Program-made: the position numbers and the translations under genes
In this document: positions 7,901 through 17,478 of the stretch, in pieces
Position numbering within the stretch: position 1 is the first letter of the stretch
Layout: every line of letters starts with the position of its first letter
The notes under the pieces: generated by a model
Databases searched by the model: none
What the model saw: the letters and a program-made list of their open reading frames with translations, nothing else
Told to the model about the DNA's origin: nothing
From: SHND01 sp964469005
GTDB taxonomy: Bacteria > Chloroflexota > Anaerolineae > UBA4142 > SHND01
DNA length: 64,000 nt
NCBI GenBank assembly: GCA_964469005.1
Contig: CAYXXF010000016.1
Coordinates: forward strand, 1 to 64,000
Direction: 5' to 3'

Positions 7901-9313
7901 ATGGTACGGAAAATCACGGCACTTTTGAATCGTTTAACATGGGCGCAGCGTTTTTTGCTCGCGAGTCTCTTGATTTTGATTGCGGGCATGGCGGCGATTG
8001 GCGCGTGGCTCGCGTCGCAAATCGAACAAGGGGTCATTCATCGCACGGCGGAAACGGCGGCGGTGTACGTGGACAGCGCAGTGGCGCCGTCTCTGCAAAG
8101 TCTTGCGAACGGTGATGAATTGGACGCGGCAGGCAAACAAAAACTGGATGAATTGTTTCGCACGACGCGCTTGGGCGAACAAATTCCTTCGTTCAAAGTG
8201 TGGACGCGCGGCGGACGCGTGGTGTACAGTACGAGTTCGGAAATTGTGGGGGACACGTTTCCCATCAGCGACGAGTTGGCGCGTTCTTTACAGGGCGAGG
8301 TCACGGCAGAAATCAGCGCGTTGGACAAGGCAGAAAATGTCAGTGAGCGCGCGCAAGGCAAGCCATTGTTGGAAATTTATAGCCCCGTGCGACGCAGCGG
8401 CTCGGATGAAATTATCGCGGCTGCCGAGTTTTATCAAGCGGTGGACGAATTGCAAAATGATTTGGCGGCGACCGTTCAACAGACGTGGCTTTTTGTCGGC
8501 GCGGTCACGGTGGGAATGTATTTGCTGCTTGCGGGCTTTGTGCAATTTGCAAGCAACACGATTGCGCGTCAGCAAACGGAATTGAGCGCGCAAGTAAAAC
8601 AATTGCAGCAAGTGTTGAACGAAAACGCAGAATTGGATGAACGCGTGCGCCGCGCCGCCGCGCAAACTACCGCGTTGAATGAACGCGTCTTGCGCCGCAT
8701 CAGCGCGGAACTGCACGACGGTCCCGCGCAAGATTTGGGACTCGCAATGTTGAAACTCGACAACGTGATGGCGCGTTCCGAAGCGCAAGTTGAACGCGAT
8801 TGTCAAGAGGAAGCGGATTTGAACGCGGTGAAACAATCGCTCGCCCACGCGCTCCAAGAAATTCGCAACATCTCGACGGGCATGGGCGTGCCGCAACTCA
8901 ACAATCTTTCGTCGCAAGAAATTGTTGCGCGCGTGGTGCGTACGCACGAACGCCGCACCAACACGAATGTGGTTGTCGAAACAAACGCGCTCCCGGCGCA
9001 AATTTCACTGCCCATCAAGATTACACTTTACCGTGTCATTCAAGAAGCATTGAACAATGCGTACCGTCACGCGCAAGGGGTCGGACAACGCGTTCATGTA
9101 CAAGGCAATAGCAAAGAATTGACAATTGAAATTTCCGATCAAGGACAAGGCGCGCACGAACCGAATGTGGATGATGAATCCGAACATCTCGGCGTCGCGG
9201 GAATGCGCGACCGCGTAGAAAGTTTGGGCGGCGCGTTTGAATGGCACAGCAGCGCGCAATGCACGCGCGTCCGCGCGCGTTTGCCTCTGCAAAATGGAAA
9301 TCACCATGACTGA
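7901..9313 (+). CDS. Membrane sensor histidine kinase, NarX/LiaS class
   Basis: A 470-residue kinase. TM1 at about 15-37 and TM2 at about 196-216 enclose an extracytoplasmic sensor of about 155 residues. A coiled linker follows, then HisKA_3 with ISAELHDGPAQDLG (phospho-acceptor His272), then a HATPase with an N box (VIQEALNNAYRHA) and G box (DQGQGA). There is no recognisable PAS or GAF, so the signal is read in the periplasm-side loop and is unknown. Its last 8 bases overlap the start of the response regulator (ATGACTGA), indicating translational coupling. The likely promoter makes a leaderless transcript. Confidence 0.9.
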   Translation: MVRKITALLNRLTWAQRFLLASLLILIAGMAAIGAWLASQIEQGVIHRTAETAAVYVDSAVAPSLQSLANGDELDAAGKQKLDELFRTTRLGEQIPSFKVWTRGGRVVYSTSSEIVGDTFPISDELARSLQGEVTAEISALDKAENVSERAQGKPLLEIYSPVRRSGSDEIIAAAEFYQAVDELQNDLAATVQQTWLFVGAVTVGMYLLLAGFVQFASNTIARQQTELSAQVKQLQQVLNENAELDERVRRAAAQTTALNERVLRRISAELHDGPAQDLGLAMLKLDNVMARSEAQVERDCQEEADLNAVKQSLAHALQEIRNISTGMGVPQLNNLSSQEIVARVVRTHERRTNTNVVVETNALPAQISLPIKITLYRVIQEALNNAYRHAQGVGQRVHVQGNSKELTIEISDQGQGAHEPNVDDESEHLGVAGMRDRVESLGGAFEWHSSAQCTRVRARLPLQNGNHHD

Positions 9314-9953
9314 AAAAATTCAAATCGTTGTGATTGACGACCATCCGTTGTTTCGTGATGGCGTGGTCAACACATTGAAAACCGAAAACGATTTCGATGT
9401 CGTCGCGGAAGGCACGAGCGCGCAAGAAGCCATTCGCCTCGTTGCGGAACATTTGCCCGATTTGTTGTTACTCGACATTAACATTCCCGGCGGTGGCTTG
9501 AGCGCGGTGCCAAAAATCGCCGCAAGCAATCCCGCGACCAAAATTATTATGCTCACCGCGTCGGAAGAAGAAGACGATGTGGTGAACGCGTTGAAACTCG
9601 GCGCACGCGCGTACATTGTCAAAGGTGTTGCCGCGCGCGAATTGAAAACGATTTTGCGCGCGGTGCAAAATGGCGAAGCGTATGTCACGCCGACGCTCGC
9701 CGCAAGTTTGCTTTCCGATTTCAAGGCGCAAGCGGACGGCGCGAAAAAATCGAGTCCATTGCAGGATTTAACCGAACGCGAACACGAGATTTTGGAACAT
9801 GTCGCCGTCGGCAAGAGCAACAAAGAAATCGCGGCGGAATTATTTTTGAGTGAAAAGACGGTCAAGCATCACATGACCAACATTTTGCAGAAATTGCATG
9901 TGAGAAATCGCGTCGAAGCCGCTCTCCTCGCTCAACAAGAGGCGCGCAATTAG
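9306..9953 (+). CDS. NarL/FixJ-type response regulator
   Basis: A 215-residue regulator: receiver domain with acidic pair DD at 11-12 and phospho-acceptor Asp57 (LLLLDINIPGG), Thr and Lys switch residues (MLTAS, YIVKG), and a C-terminal LuxR-type helix-turn-helix (LTEREHEILEHVAVGKSNKE onwards). It is the cognate partner of the overlapping kinase. The start at 9306 is chosen because it overlaps the kinase stop and begins directly before the first beta strand; an upstream in-frame ATG at 9237 lies inside kinase coding sequence. Confidence 0.92.
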   Translation: MTEKIQIVVIDDHPLFRDGVVNTLKTENDFDVVAEGTSAQEAIRLVAEHLPDLLLLDINIPGGGLSAVPKIAASNPATKIIMLTASEEEDDVVNALKLGARAYIVKGVAARELKTILRAVQNGEAYVTPTLAASLLSDFKAQADGAKKSSPLQDLTEREHEILEHVAVGKSNKEIAAELFLSEKTVKHHMTNILQKLHVRNRVEAALLAQQEARN

Positions 9954-10032
9954 AGCAGATTCCGAATGGAATAGGAATTTGTGCTAGAAAATTTTCGCAC
10001 GGAACATCATCCGATTTTTAGGCGTCTTTAAT

Positions 10033-10060
10033 TTGATTGCGTTTCATCTCAAGATATAAT
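10033..10060 (+). promoter_or_regulatory. Sigma70-like promoter of the envelope operon
   Basis: TTGATT (10033-10038), a 16-bp spacer, and consensus TATAAT (10055-10060). The ATG begins 8 nt after the -10, so the mRNA should be leaderless. Confidence 0.7.
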
Positions 10061-10068
10061 CGCGCCTA

Positions 10069-12558
10069 ATGATGTCTGCACGTTTCATAAAAATTGTTTT
10101 GGTTGCGTTCTTGATTCTCGCCCTCTTTGCGGTCATTTTCGCGCTCGCACCATTCAACCCCTTTGCATCAAACAACCCAAACGAAATCGTTCCGCCGACC
10201 CGCGCGGCAATTGCTACGCGCGCGTCGGGCGAACCCACGCGCGCAGCCGTTGTAACCTCTGCCCCTGTCGCCGCTTCGCCCGAACCGACAGCAACCGAAC
10301 AAGTTGGCGTTCCGCCACCTACTATTCCTGCGAATCCGTCCGAGGCATTTCAACAAGCGATGACGCATCGCCGCAATGGCGATTACGTGCGCGCGGCAAC
10401 CGCATTTCGCGCGGCGATGCAAGAAGGATTGGAACCCGCGCTCGCGCGCCAAGCGCAATTTCGTTTGGGCGAAGTGTTGTATCTCGCTGCCGATTTTACG
10501 AATGCGGTTCCCGCGCTCGAAGCGGTGATTCAGGAAAACGACAGCGATGACCTCGCGTCGCGCTCGCATTATTTTCTCGGTGACATTTTTACGCAGCAGC
10601 AAAAATATGAGGACGCGTTGAAACATTTGCGCGTCTATCGCACACGCACGCGAGCGTTATTCGGAATTATCGAACGCGAAATCGGCGACGTGCTGCTTGC
10701 GTCGGGCGACAGCGCGGCGGCAATCAAACAGTACGAAGCCGCGTTCCAAGACGCGACGTTGACGAACGCGCAGCGTGTGGCGCTCTTGAAAAAAATCGCA
10801 GAAGTGTACACCGCGCGTAATGAATTTGAATTGGCAGCCGCGCGTTTGGGCGAAGCATTCAAACTCGCGCCCGATGATGCAACCAAAGCGAACGTGGAAT
10901 TTTTGTGGGGACAAGCATTGTATGACGCGGACGACCAAGAGACCGCCATTGTGAAATGGAAACACGCGCTCGCGAATTACACCACGTATGCGGGCGCGCA
11001 TCAATCCGTTGCGAAATTGGTTGAACTCGGGGTCGAAGATATTGACGAATTCCAGCGCGGGGTTGCGAATTACAGCGTCGGCAATTACGATTTGGCGTTG
11101 CAAGCGTTTCGACGTTGGATTGCGGCGCATGAAACACCGGGCGCAGAAGTTTTGTATTATGCCGCGCTCGCATATCAACGACAGGGTGACCAACAAGGCG
11201 CGTTACGCAATCTCGACGTGTTGTTGTTGAATTATCCCGACGATAAACGCGTTCCTGACGCGTTGTACGCCAAAGCCGTTTCGCAAACGCGCGCCGGCAA
11301 TGCCACCGCCGCGCTGGTGACACTCCGCGCGCTGTTGAAACAATTTCCAAATGACGCGCGCGCGGACGATGGTTTCTGGAACGCGGGACTCGCGCTCGAA
11401 GGCGCGGCGCAGCACGCGGCGGCAGCGGCAACATTCTCTGAATTGGCAAACACATTTCCCGCGTCAACGCTAGCGCCTGCCGCGTTGTTCAACGCGGGCG
11501 TGAATTATTATCTCGTGCAAAATTTCAAGAATGCAGAGGCGCGTTGGCAAACGGCAATTGAAAAATATCCGGCGGGACAAAACGCGGACAGTGCGGCGTA
11601 TTGGCTCGGCAAATTGAAACGCGCGCAGGGCGACGAAGCGAACGCACAAAAATTTTTCCAACAAGCGGCAGAACCGCCGCGCACATACTATTCGTGGCGC
11701 GCGCTCGACGCGTTGAATCAACCCGCGCCGCCGCCGTCATACAATCTCGCCGATTACGCGATGCAAGACACGGTGGAAACGCGCGCAGAAACAGAACAAT
11801 GGATTGCTTCGTGGAACGGCGCGTCCGTTTCGGCACAATTGCCTGCACAGGTTTTGAGTGATGGGCTGTATAAACGCGGCGATGAATACGCAGCGTTGGA
11901 CCGCGCGCTCGATGCACGTCCGCAGTTTCAAGCATTGAATGAAAAATACAAACAGGACGCGCACGCGTTGTATGCGCTCGCGTTGTACTACAAGGACATT
12001 AACTATTTTTCCAATTCGCTCGATGCCGCGCGCAAACTCGCCGACCTTTCGGGACAAAACGAAACGCAGCAGCCGCGTCTCGTGCGCCAGTTGCAATATC
12101 CAACGTACTTTGCCGATTTGATTGTGCCATACGCGCAGACGCATCATTTCGACCCCGCGATATTTTTCGGACTTGTGCGGCAAGAAAGTGGTTTTAATCC
12201 GTTATCGGCTTCGTCCGCGTCCGCGCGCGGTTTGACCCAAGTGATTCCGGGAACGGGCGATTTGATTGCGCGTGCTTTGAACGTTAAAGATTTTGAACAG
12301 ACGGATTTGTTCAAGCCATACGTGAGCGTGCGCTTTGGCACGTACTATTTGGGGAATGTGTTGGAGTCGTTTAACGGGAATGTGTATTATGCGTTGATGG
12401 GTTACAATGGCGGACCCGGCAATGCGCGCAAATGGCAGCGCGATGATTTGGACGCGGCGGTGGAAATGATTTCGTTTTCTGAAACGCATTTGTACGTGCG
12501 CACCGTCGTCGCGCAGTATCGGCAATACGTGGATGTATATCGTGGGCAAGAACAGTAA
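10069..12558 (+). CDS. TPR-containing lytic transglycosylase (Slt70-like)
   Basis: 829 residues. An N-terminal membrane anchor (about 5-24) is followed by an Ala/Pro/Thr-rich spacer, then a long array of TPR-like helices (about 95-640), then a C-terminal SLT domain. The catalytic Glu is in VRQESGFNPLS (about residue 706), followed by ARGLTQVIPGTG and MGYNGGPGNA, all diagnostic of the Slt family. It cleaves the MurNAc-GlcNAc bond of peptidoglycan to a 1,6-anhydro product at the outer face. TPRs in place of the usual superhelical U domain serve the same shape. It is first in a three-gene envelope operon with an SGNH hydrolase and a subtilase. ATGATG at the start leaves a one-codon ambiguity. 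Confidence 0.88.
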   Translation: MMSARFIKIVLVAFLILALFAVIFALAPFNPFASNNPNEIVPPTRAAIATRASGEPTRAAVVTSAPVAASPEPTATEQVGVPPPTIPANPSEAFQQAMTHRRNGDYVRAATAFRAAMQEGLEPALARQAQFRLGEVLYLAADFTNAVPALEAVIQENDSDDLASRSHYFLGDIFTQQQKYEDALKHLRVYRTRTRALFGIIEREIGDVLLASGDSAAAIKQYEAAFQDATLTNAQRVALLKKIAEVYTARNEFELAAARLGEAFKLAPDDATKANVEFLWGQALYDADDQETAIVKWKHALANYTTYAGAHQSVAKLVELGVEDIDEFQRGVANYSVGNYDLALQAFRRWIAAHETPGAEVLYYAALAYQRQGDQQGALRNLDVLLLNYPDDKRVPDALYAKAVSQTRAGNATAALVTLRALLKQFPNDARADDGFWNAGLALEGAAQHAAAAATFSELANTFPASTLAPAALFNAGVNYYLVQNFKNAEARWQTAIEKYPAGQNADSAAYWLGKLKRAQGDEANAQKFFQQAAEPPRTYYSWRALDALNQPAPPPSYNLADYAMQDTVETRAETEQWIASWNGASVSAQLPAQVLSDGLYKRGDEYAALDRALDARPQFQALNEKYKQDAHALYALALYYKDINYFSNSLDAARKLADLSGQNETQQPRLVRQLQYPTYFADLIVPYAQTHHFDPAIFFGLVRQESGFNPLSASSASARGLTQVIPGTGDLIARALNVKDFEQTDLFKPYVSVRFGTYYLGNVLESFNGNVYYALMGYNGGPGNARKWQRDDLDAAVEMISFSETHLYVRTVVAQYRQYVDVYRGQEQ

Positions 12559-12573
12559 TTCATTGAACCTGCA

Positions 12574-13620
12574 ATGCTGAAACGCATTGTTCCCAATTTG
12601 CTCCTCATCCTCGTGGGAATTTTGTTTGCGTACGGAATCGGCGAACTCGCGGCGCGGTGGTATGTGAAAGCGCCGCCGTTTGAATTGCCCGCCGCGCAGT
12701 TGGATTATTTGACGGCAAAAGATGTGAATTTGCGTTGGCGTTTCACCGCAGAAAATGGACGCAACCGTTTGGGTCTGAGAAATCGCGAGATTGTGGCGAA
12801 AGCGGCTGCGACCACGCGGATTTTGTTTCTGGGCGATTCGCTCATTTGGACGGGCAAAACATCTTCTGACCAATTGTACACAGAGGTCATCGAAGAGCGT
12901 TTGAATGCAGCGCGCGGCGCAGACGCGCATCACATCGAAGTGATTAACGCGGGCATTCCGGGCTATACCACGTATCAAGAATTGGAATTTCTCAAACAGT
13001 ACGGACTCGATATGGAGCCCGATGTGTTGGTGTTGGGGTTTGTGTTTAACGATGTGTATTACAAATATCTGCACAAACCGACGAGCGACAATTTGTTAGC
13101 AACCGACCCCGAAGTGACTTTGCAATATCTCGACAAACATTCTTTTCCCGATAGTTTGCTGGCATGGAGTTATCTGGCGAATCTGATTCAACCGCGCGTC
13201 GCGTATCAATTGCAAAAGCGCAGTGGGCAACCGACGTTTCCGTTTGAACAGCGCGCGGATTTTTTTCTCGCGTGGAAACCGTATGGCTGGAACGAAACGA
13301 AACCGTTGTTGTCCGAAATGAAAACACTCGCGCATAACAATAGTATCAATTTCATGGTCATCATTTTTCCCGTGTCCGACCAAGTGAATGATACATACCG
13401 CAGCAAGAATTTAGAATACGTGTTGTATCCGCAAGCGCGCCTCAAAGGAATTCTAGAGGAACTCGAAATTCCCTATTTGGATTTGACGGATACGCTTTAC
13501 CAAAATGGCGGCATCGCGTTGTATGAAGATTATTTGCACTTGAACGCACAAGGGAATGATGTGATTGCGAATACGCTCACGGATTATTTGCAAGGGCAGC
13601 CATTCTTGAAAGGAAAATAG
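12574..13620 (+). CDS. Membrane-anchored SGNH/GDSL hydrolase
   Basis: 348 residues. An N-terminal membrane segment (about 5-24) precedes an SGNH fold: block I FLGDSLIW (nucleophile Ser89), a Gly block in VINAGIPGYTTYQE, block III FVFND, and block V DYLHLNAQG (Asp319, His322). This is the layout of serine esterases that act on acylated glycans or peptidoglycan O-acetyl groups. With a lytic transglycosylase 15 nt upstream, a cell-wall de-acetylation role is plausible but inferred; another ester substrate is possible. Confidence 0.82.
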   Translation: MLKRIVPNLLLILVGILFAYGIGELAARWYVKAPPFELPAAQLDYLTAKDVNLRWRFTAENGRNRLGLRNREIVAKAAATTRILFLGDSLIWTGKTSSDQLYTEVIEERLNAARGADAHHIEVINAGIPGYTTYQELEFLKQYGLDMEPDVLVLGFVFNDVYYKYLHKPTSDNLLATDPEVTLQYLDKHSFPDSLLAWSYLANLIQPRVAYQLQKRSGQPTFPFEQRADFFLAWKPYGWNETKPLLSEMKTLAHNNSINFMVIIFPVSDQVNDTYRSKNLEYVLYPQARLKGILEELEIPYLDLTDTLYQNGGIALYEDYLHLNAQGNDVIANTLTDYLQGQPFLKGK

Positions 13621-13625
13621 AACAC

Positions 13626-15149
13626 ATGAAAAAATTTGGGTTGATCCTTGGCGCGCTCCTTGCGCTAATGTTTTTCTCGACACACGCGTTCGGCGCGGCG
13701 AGTGAGATAGAAAATTCGCAATTCGCAATTTCCAATTCACAATCGCAAAATTCAAAAATTGACCGCGCGCTGCTCGAACAATTTCAAAAAGGAAAAAATT
13801 CGCGCGCATTGATTGTATTTAATAAGCAAGCGGATTTGTCCGGCGCGAACGCGTTGAAAACGAAACAAGAAAAGGGCGCGTTCGTGTTCAAGCAATTGCG
13901 CGCGGTGGCGAATCAAACGCAAGCGCGTGTGCGCGCCCAGTTGAACGCGCAAGGCGTCAACTATCGCGCATTCTATATTGTGAATGCGATTGCGGTGGAA
14001 AATTTGAACGCGACGCTGGCGACGCAACTCGCGACCGAAACGAATGTCGCGCGCATTGCGGCAGACCCGAACGTGAAATTTGAAGCGCCGCTGCCTGAAA
14101 AAAAATCAGCCGAGACAACGCGCGGTGTGGAATGGGGTATTACCAAAATTGGCGCGGATAAAATGTGGAATGCAGGTTTTCGTGGCAAAGGTATCGTCGT
14201 CGCGAATCAAGATACAGGCGTGCAGTGGGACCATCCCGCGTTGAAAAATAAATATCGCGGTTGGAATGGCAAAACGCAAACGGTGGACCATTCGTACAAT
14301 TGGTGGGACGCGATTCATTCGAGCATTAGCGGCGGTAACAATGCGTGCGGTTACAACACGCTTGCGCCCTGCGATGATTATGGACATGGCACACACACCA
14401 TGGGCACGATGGTGGGACGCAATGGCGCGAATCAAATCGGCGTCGCGCCAAAAGCAAAGTGGATTTCGTGTCGCAATATGGACGAAGGTGTGGGGCGTCC
14501 CACAACGTACATTGAATGTTTTGAATTTTTTCTCGCGCCGTGGGATTCGAGCGGAAACAATCCTGACCCGAACCGTGCGCCCGATGTAGTGAGCAATTCG
14601 TGGGGCTGCCCGCCGTCGGAAATGTGTGAATCGGACAGTTTGCAACAAGCGACACGCGCCTTGCGCGCGGCGGGAATTTTTATTTCAATGTCGGCAGGCA
14701 ATTCGGGTTCAAGTTGTTCGTCCGTTTCTGATCCGTCGGGAATCTACAATCCATCAACCACCGTTGGCGCGACAGACAGCGGTGACAATCTCGCGAGTTT
14801 TAGCAGTCGCGGTCCCGTGACGGTGGACAATAGCAATCGCCGCAAACCGGACATTAGCGCACCGGGCGTCAATGTGCGTTCGAGCATTCCCGGCGGTGGT
14901 TACGGCAATTCGTCAGGAACTTCGATGGCAGCGCCGCATGTGGCAGGCGCGGTTGCGTTGTTGTGGCAGGCAAAGCCAAACTTGCGCGGGTATATCGGTG
15001 AGACGGAAAAAGCATTGTTCAAGAGTGCGAATCGAAATGTGCACGCGGGCAATCAAACGTGCGGTGGCACGAACGCCAACACTATCCCGAACAATTTGTT
15101 TGGATATGGGCGGCTCGATGTGTGGAACGCGTACAAGAATACGCAATAA
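13626..15149 (+). CDS. Secreted S8 subtilisin-family serine peptidase
   Basis: 507 residues: signal peptide (1-23), an inhibitor-I9-like propeptide (about 50-150), and a subtilase catalytic domain with all three residues: Asp196 (NQDTGVQWDH), His254 (GHGTHTMGT), Ser433 (GTSMAAPHVAG). The oxyanion Asn is in MSAGNSGSS. A propeptide and complete triad predict an active secreted endopeptidase. It begins 5 nt after the SGNH stop, with GGAAA upstream, so it is the last gene of the operon. A strong terminator follows. Confidence 0.92.
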   Translation: MKKFGLILGALLALMFFSTHAFGAASEIENSQFAISNSQSQNSKIDRALLEQFQKGKNSRALIVFNKQADLSGANALKTKQEKGAFVFKQLRAVANQTQARVRAQLNAQGVNYRAFYIVNAIAVENLNATLATQLATETNVARIAADPNVKFEAPLPEKKSAETTRGVEWGITKIGADKMWNAGFRGKGIVVANQDTGVQWDHPALKNKYRGWNGKTQTVDHSYNWWDAIHSSISGGNNACGYNTLAPCDDYGHGTHTMGTMVGRNGANQIGVAPKAKWISCRNMDEGVGRPTTYIECFEFFLAPWDSSGNNPDPNRAPDVVSNSWGCPPSEMCESDSLQQATRALRAAGIFISMSAGNSGSSCSSVSDPSGIYNPSTTVGATDSGDNLASFSSRGPVTVDNSNRRKPDISAPGVNVRSSIPGGGYGNSSGTSMAAPHVAGAVALLWQAKPNLRGYIGETEKALFKSANRNVHAGNQTCGGTNANTIPNNLFGYGRLDVWNAYKNTQ

Positions 15150-15155
15150 AAAAAA

Positions 15156-15190
15156 GCGGCAGAGAAAATTTTTCTCTGCCGCTCTTTCTT
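15156..15190 (+). terminator. Intrinsic terminator of the envelope operon
   Basis: Stem GCGGCAGAGAAAA with its complement, about 12 bp, followed by a T-rich tail. It starts 7 nt after the subtilase stop. Confidence 0.8.
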
Positions 15191-15272
15191 TTGTTCCTTC
15201 AGATATTTTGCTGCGTCTCCCAAACCCAATCTGCATTATAATTCCCTCATTCCGTTTCTCCGGAGCTATTCC

Positions 15273-16418
15273 ATGTCTCAATCCAACCCATCGTTTTTTG
15301 CCTCGCTCTCTAATTTCTTTCGCTCGCTGTTCGGTTCCCCCCCCCCTCCTCCCCCCCCACCGCCGACAACGCCGAGCAAACCCGTTATCAGCGATGAACC
15401 CATCGTGCCGCTTGCGCCGAAAGTTTTGGTACTCGTGTATGACCCGGTAGTGGACCCGATGAAAAATTTGCATCTGGTCGAATGGGGTATCAAAAATCGC
15501 GGCTGGGCGCGCGTCGGCGCTGGCAGTTCCGAAGTCGGCGTGGACAAGCTCATTGCGAATTACATTGCGGATGTGGATGAATGTTCGGGCGGTTTGGTGA
15601 AATACAATGTGGTCGAACGGATTGACGTGGACGGTTTTCCATTGCGCTTGAATGGCAAACGTTTTACCGCGCTCGAGTATTTGGATTTGTACACCAACAA
15701 TCAAAGCAAGTACAAAGAACCCGATGACCGTTTTGATTATCATGCGCTGCTTGAAGAATTTCATCTGTCGGAACGCGTGAACAATAAGGAGATTGACGAA
15801 GTTTGGTTGTTCACGTATCCGTTTTCGGGAACGTACGAATCGGTCATGTGTGGGACGAACGCGTTTTGGTGCAACGGACCCGTGATTGAAAATACGCCGG
15901 GGCGACGATTTGTGGTGATGGGTTTTTCGTACGAACGCGGCGTTGGTGAAATGGAAGAAGATTTGGGACATCGCACCGAATCCATCATGGCGAAAATGTA
16001 CAACGCAGGCGATTTTCTCGGTTGGACGTACGGATTTAAAAACGAGCCAAACAAATTCGACGCGCTTCAGTACGCCGAAAAAAATCTTTTCGGAAAATTT
16101 TTATTGCACGATAAAATCGCGCCGGGCAACGCGCAGTGCGGCAATGTGCATTACGCGCCCAACAGTGACCAAGATTACGATTGGGGCAACAAACGTCCGG
16201 TGATTACGTTCGCGGACGATTGGCTCACGTTTCCGAATTTGCCGCGCGTGCAAAAAATGCAAAACGCGAATTCGTGGGGCGATGGCGATATTCGCAAACA
16301 TCATCGCTGGTGGTTTTCACGCTTCCCCAAAGCTGCAGGGCGCTGGAATGGCGTGCGGATGAATTGGTGGAGTTATATCGCGGATGTAGCAAATCCGGAG
16401 TTTGATTCACACACATAG
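15273..16418 (+). CDS. Uncharacterised protein with polyproline N terminus
   Basis: 381 residues, no signal peptide by eye. Residues 23-31 are a Pro tract coded by runs of ten and eight C (15337-15346, 15351-15358). The remainder is a compact acidic domain with conserved-looking segments: VLVYDPVVDPMKNL, EVWLFTYPFSGTYESVM, NAFWCNGPVIE, GVGEMEEDLGHRTESIM and a Trp-rich end (HHRWWFSRFPKAAG, NGVRMNWWSYIA). An acidic stretch followed by His (EMEEDLGHRTE) could bind metal. I do not recognise a named family. A TATAAT at 15237-15242 could be its -10. It is flanked by terminators on both sides, so it is monocistronic. Confidence 0.75.
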   Translation: MSQSNPSFFASLSNFFRSLFGSPPPPPPPPPTTPSKPVISDEPIVPLAPKVLVLVYDPVVDPMKNLHLVEWGIKNRGWARVGAGSSEVGVDKLIANYIADVDECSGGLVKYNVVERIDVDGFPLRLNGKRFTALEYLDLYTNNQSKYKEPDDRFDYHALLEEFHLSERVNNKEIDEVWLFTYPFSGTYESVMCGTNAFWCNGPVIENTPGRRFVVMGFSYERGVGEMEEDLGHRTESIMAKMYNAGDFLGWTYGFKNEPNKFDALQYAEKNLFGKFLLHDKIAPGNAQCGNVHYAPNSDQDYDWGNKRPVITFADDWLTFPNLPRVQKMQNANSWGDGDIRKHHRWWFSRFPKAAGRWNGVRMNWWSYIADVANPEFDSHT

Positions 16419-16419
16419 C

Positions 16420-16461
16420 ACAAACAAAATCGTCGGCGAACTCGCCGACGATTTTGTTTGT
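16420..16461 (+). terminator. Strong hairpin terminator
   Basis: A 20-bp perfect stem (ACAAACAAAATCGTCGGCGA and complement, 2-nt loop) begins 2 nt after the stop codon. The TTTTGTTTGT arm supplies a T-rich tail. Confidence 0.75.
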
Positions 16462-16538
16462 GTCACTTGTTCATGGAGGCAACGTGCCGGAGCGATAACG
16501 CAACACCGCGGCTGCCCCGAACGTTTCGCGCAAAAAAT

Positions 16539-16600
16539 CTCCACAAACTCTGGCGCACTCGTCCATATTTCCTCCGCAATGGCTTGATACATTTCGGACA
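16539..16600 (+). promoter_or_regulatory. Conserved leader block, copy A (before sulfurtransferase)
   Basis: Aligns without gaps to 17479-17540, with 47 of 62 bases identical by my count. The best core is TCCATATTTCCTCC, then AATGGCTTGATAC. It lies about 30 nt before the sulfurtransferase Shine-Dalgarno and probably contains a shared promoter or operator. Confidence 0.5.
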
Positions 16601-16628
16601 CAAATCAAAACCAATCGGAGGACAAGCT

Positions 16629-17435
16629 ATGAATCGTGATGACGTATTAATCGAAGTAGATGAACTCGTCAGGAAATTCGACAACAAAAATATTCGATTG
16701 TTCGATGCAACCATTACAGACGATGTGTACCGGCAGAGACATATTCGCGGCGCAGCATTTTTCGACCATGAGAGATTTTCGGACCCCGATAGTCCTTATT
16801 CATGCACGATTCTTTCCGAAACAAGACTTGCGGAACAAATAGGCAAGGCAGGCATCTCGAACGATTCGGAAGTCATCCTCTATGCGTGTGGAATGCTCCC
16901 TTATGCGATGCGCGCTTGGTGGGTTCTCCGATACGCGGGGCATACCAATGTAAAGGTTCTCAACGGCGGGCTTGCTGCATGGGAAAAAGCGGGAGGGTTG
17001 GTCGAACAGGAAACCCGAGAATATGGAGCTGTCACTTTTGATGCGCGGTTCAATCAAAGCATGTTCGCCAGCAAAGAAGAAGTTTCGGCGTCCATGGCAA
17101 GTGGCGATGTTGTCACAGTGGATGTGTTGCCTCTGACAAGTTTTGAAGGTTCACATATCCCGGGTTCGATTTGCCTCCCGTGTATGGACTTGATGGCGGG
17201 CATGGATTATTTGTTGCCTGACGACCAGCTTGCAGCTTGCTTGAAAGAAATAGCTCGGCACAAACGGATTATCACGTACTGCGGCGGCGGGATCGCGGCG
17301 ACGGTCAATGCGGCGGCGCACTTGCTGACCGGACACAATAATGTCGCCGTGTACGATGGTTCGATGTATGAATGGTTGGCGGAAGGCATGCCTGTGAACG
17401 GAACGGGAGAATGGCAAGTCTGGCTAAAACAATAG
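16629..17435 (+). CDS. Thiosulfate/3-mercaptopyruvate sulfurtransferase (two rhodanese domains)
   Basis: 268 residues with tandem rhodanese domains. Domain 1 (about 5-130, RLFDATITDDVYRQRHIRGA and LNGGLAAWEKAGG) has YACGM, and domain 2 (about 150-265) holds the catalytic Cys218 in TYCGGGIAAT. Family members transfer sulfane sulfur to cyanide or thiols; the CGGGIA loop does not by itself decide thiosulfate versus mercaptopyruvate. The start at 16629 follows GGAGG at good distance; a longer upstream frame lacks rhodanese sequence. Codon use is less GCG-heavy than in the flanking genes, as in the next two membrane proteins, so the block may be acquired. Confidence 0.88.
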   Translation: MNRDDVLIEVDELVRKFDNKNIRLFDATITDDVYRQRHIRGAAFFDHERFSDPDSPYSCTILSETRLAEQIGKAGISNDSEVILYACGMLPYAMRAWWVLRYAGHTNVKVLNGGLAAWEKAGGLVEQETREYGAVTFDARFNQSMFASKEEVSASMASGDVVTVDVLPLTSFEGSHIPGSICLPCMDLMAGMDYLLPDDQLAACLKEIARHKRIITYCGGGIAATVNAAAHLLTGHNNVAVYDGSMYEWLAEGMPVNGTGEWQVWLKQ

Positions 17436-17478
17436 TTATTCCACTTTCCGTGCAGTTGCCAACACTTGCTTGCGCAAC

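Noticed and set aside
16458..16628. N-terminal extension of the sulfurtransferase
   Set aside because: The extra 57 residues are not rhodanese-like and the good Shine-Dalgarno is before 16629.
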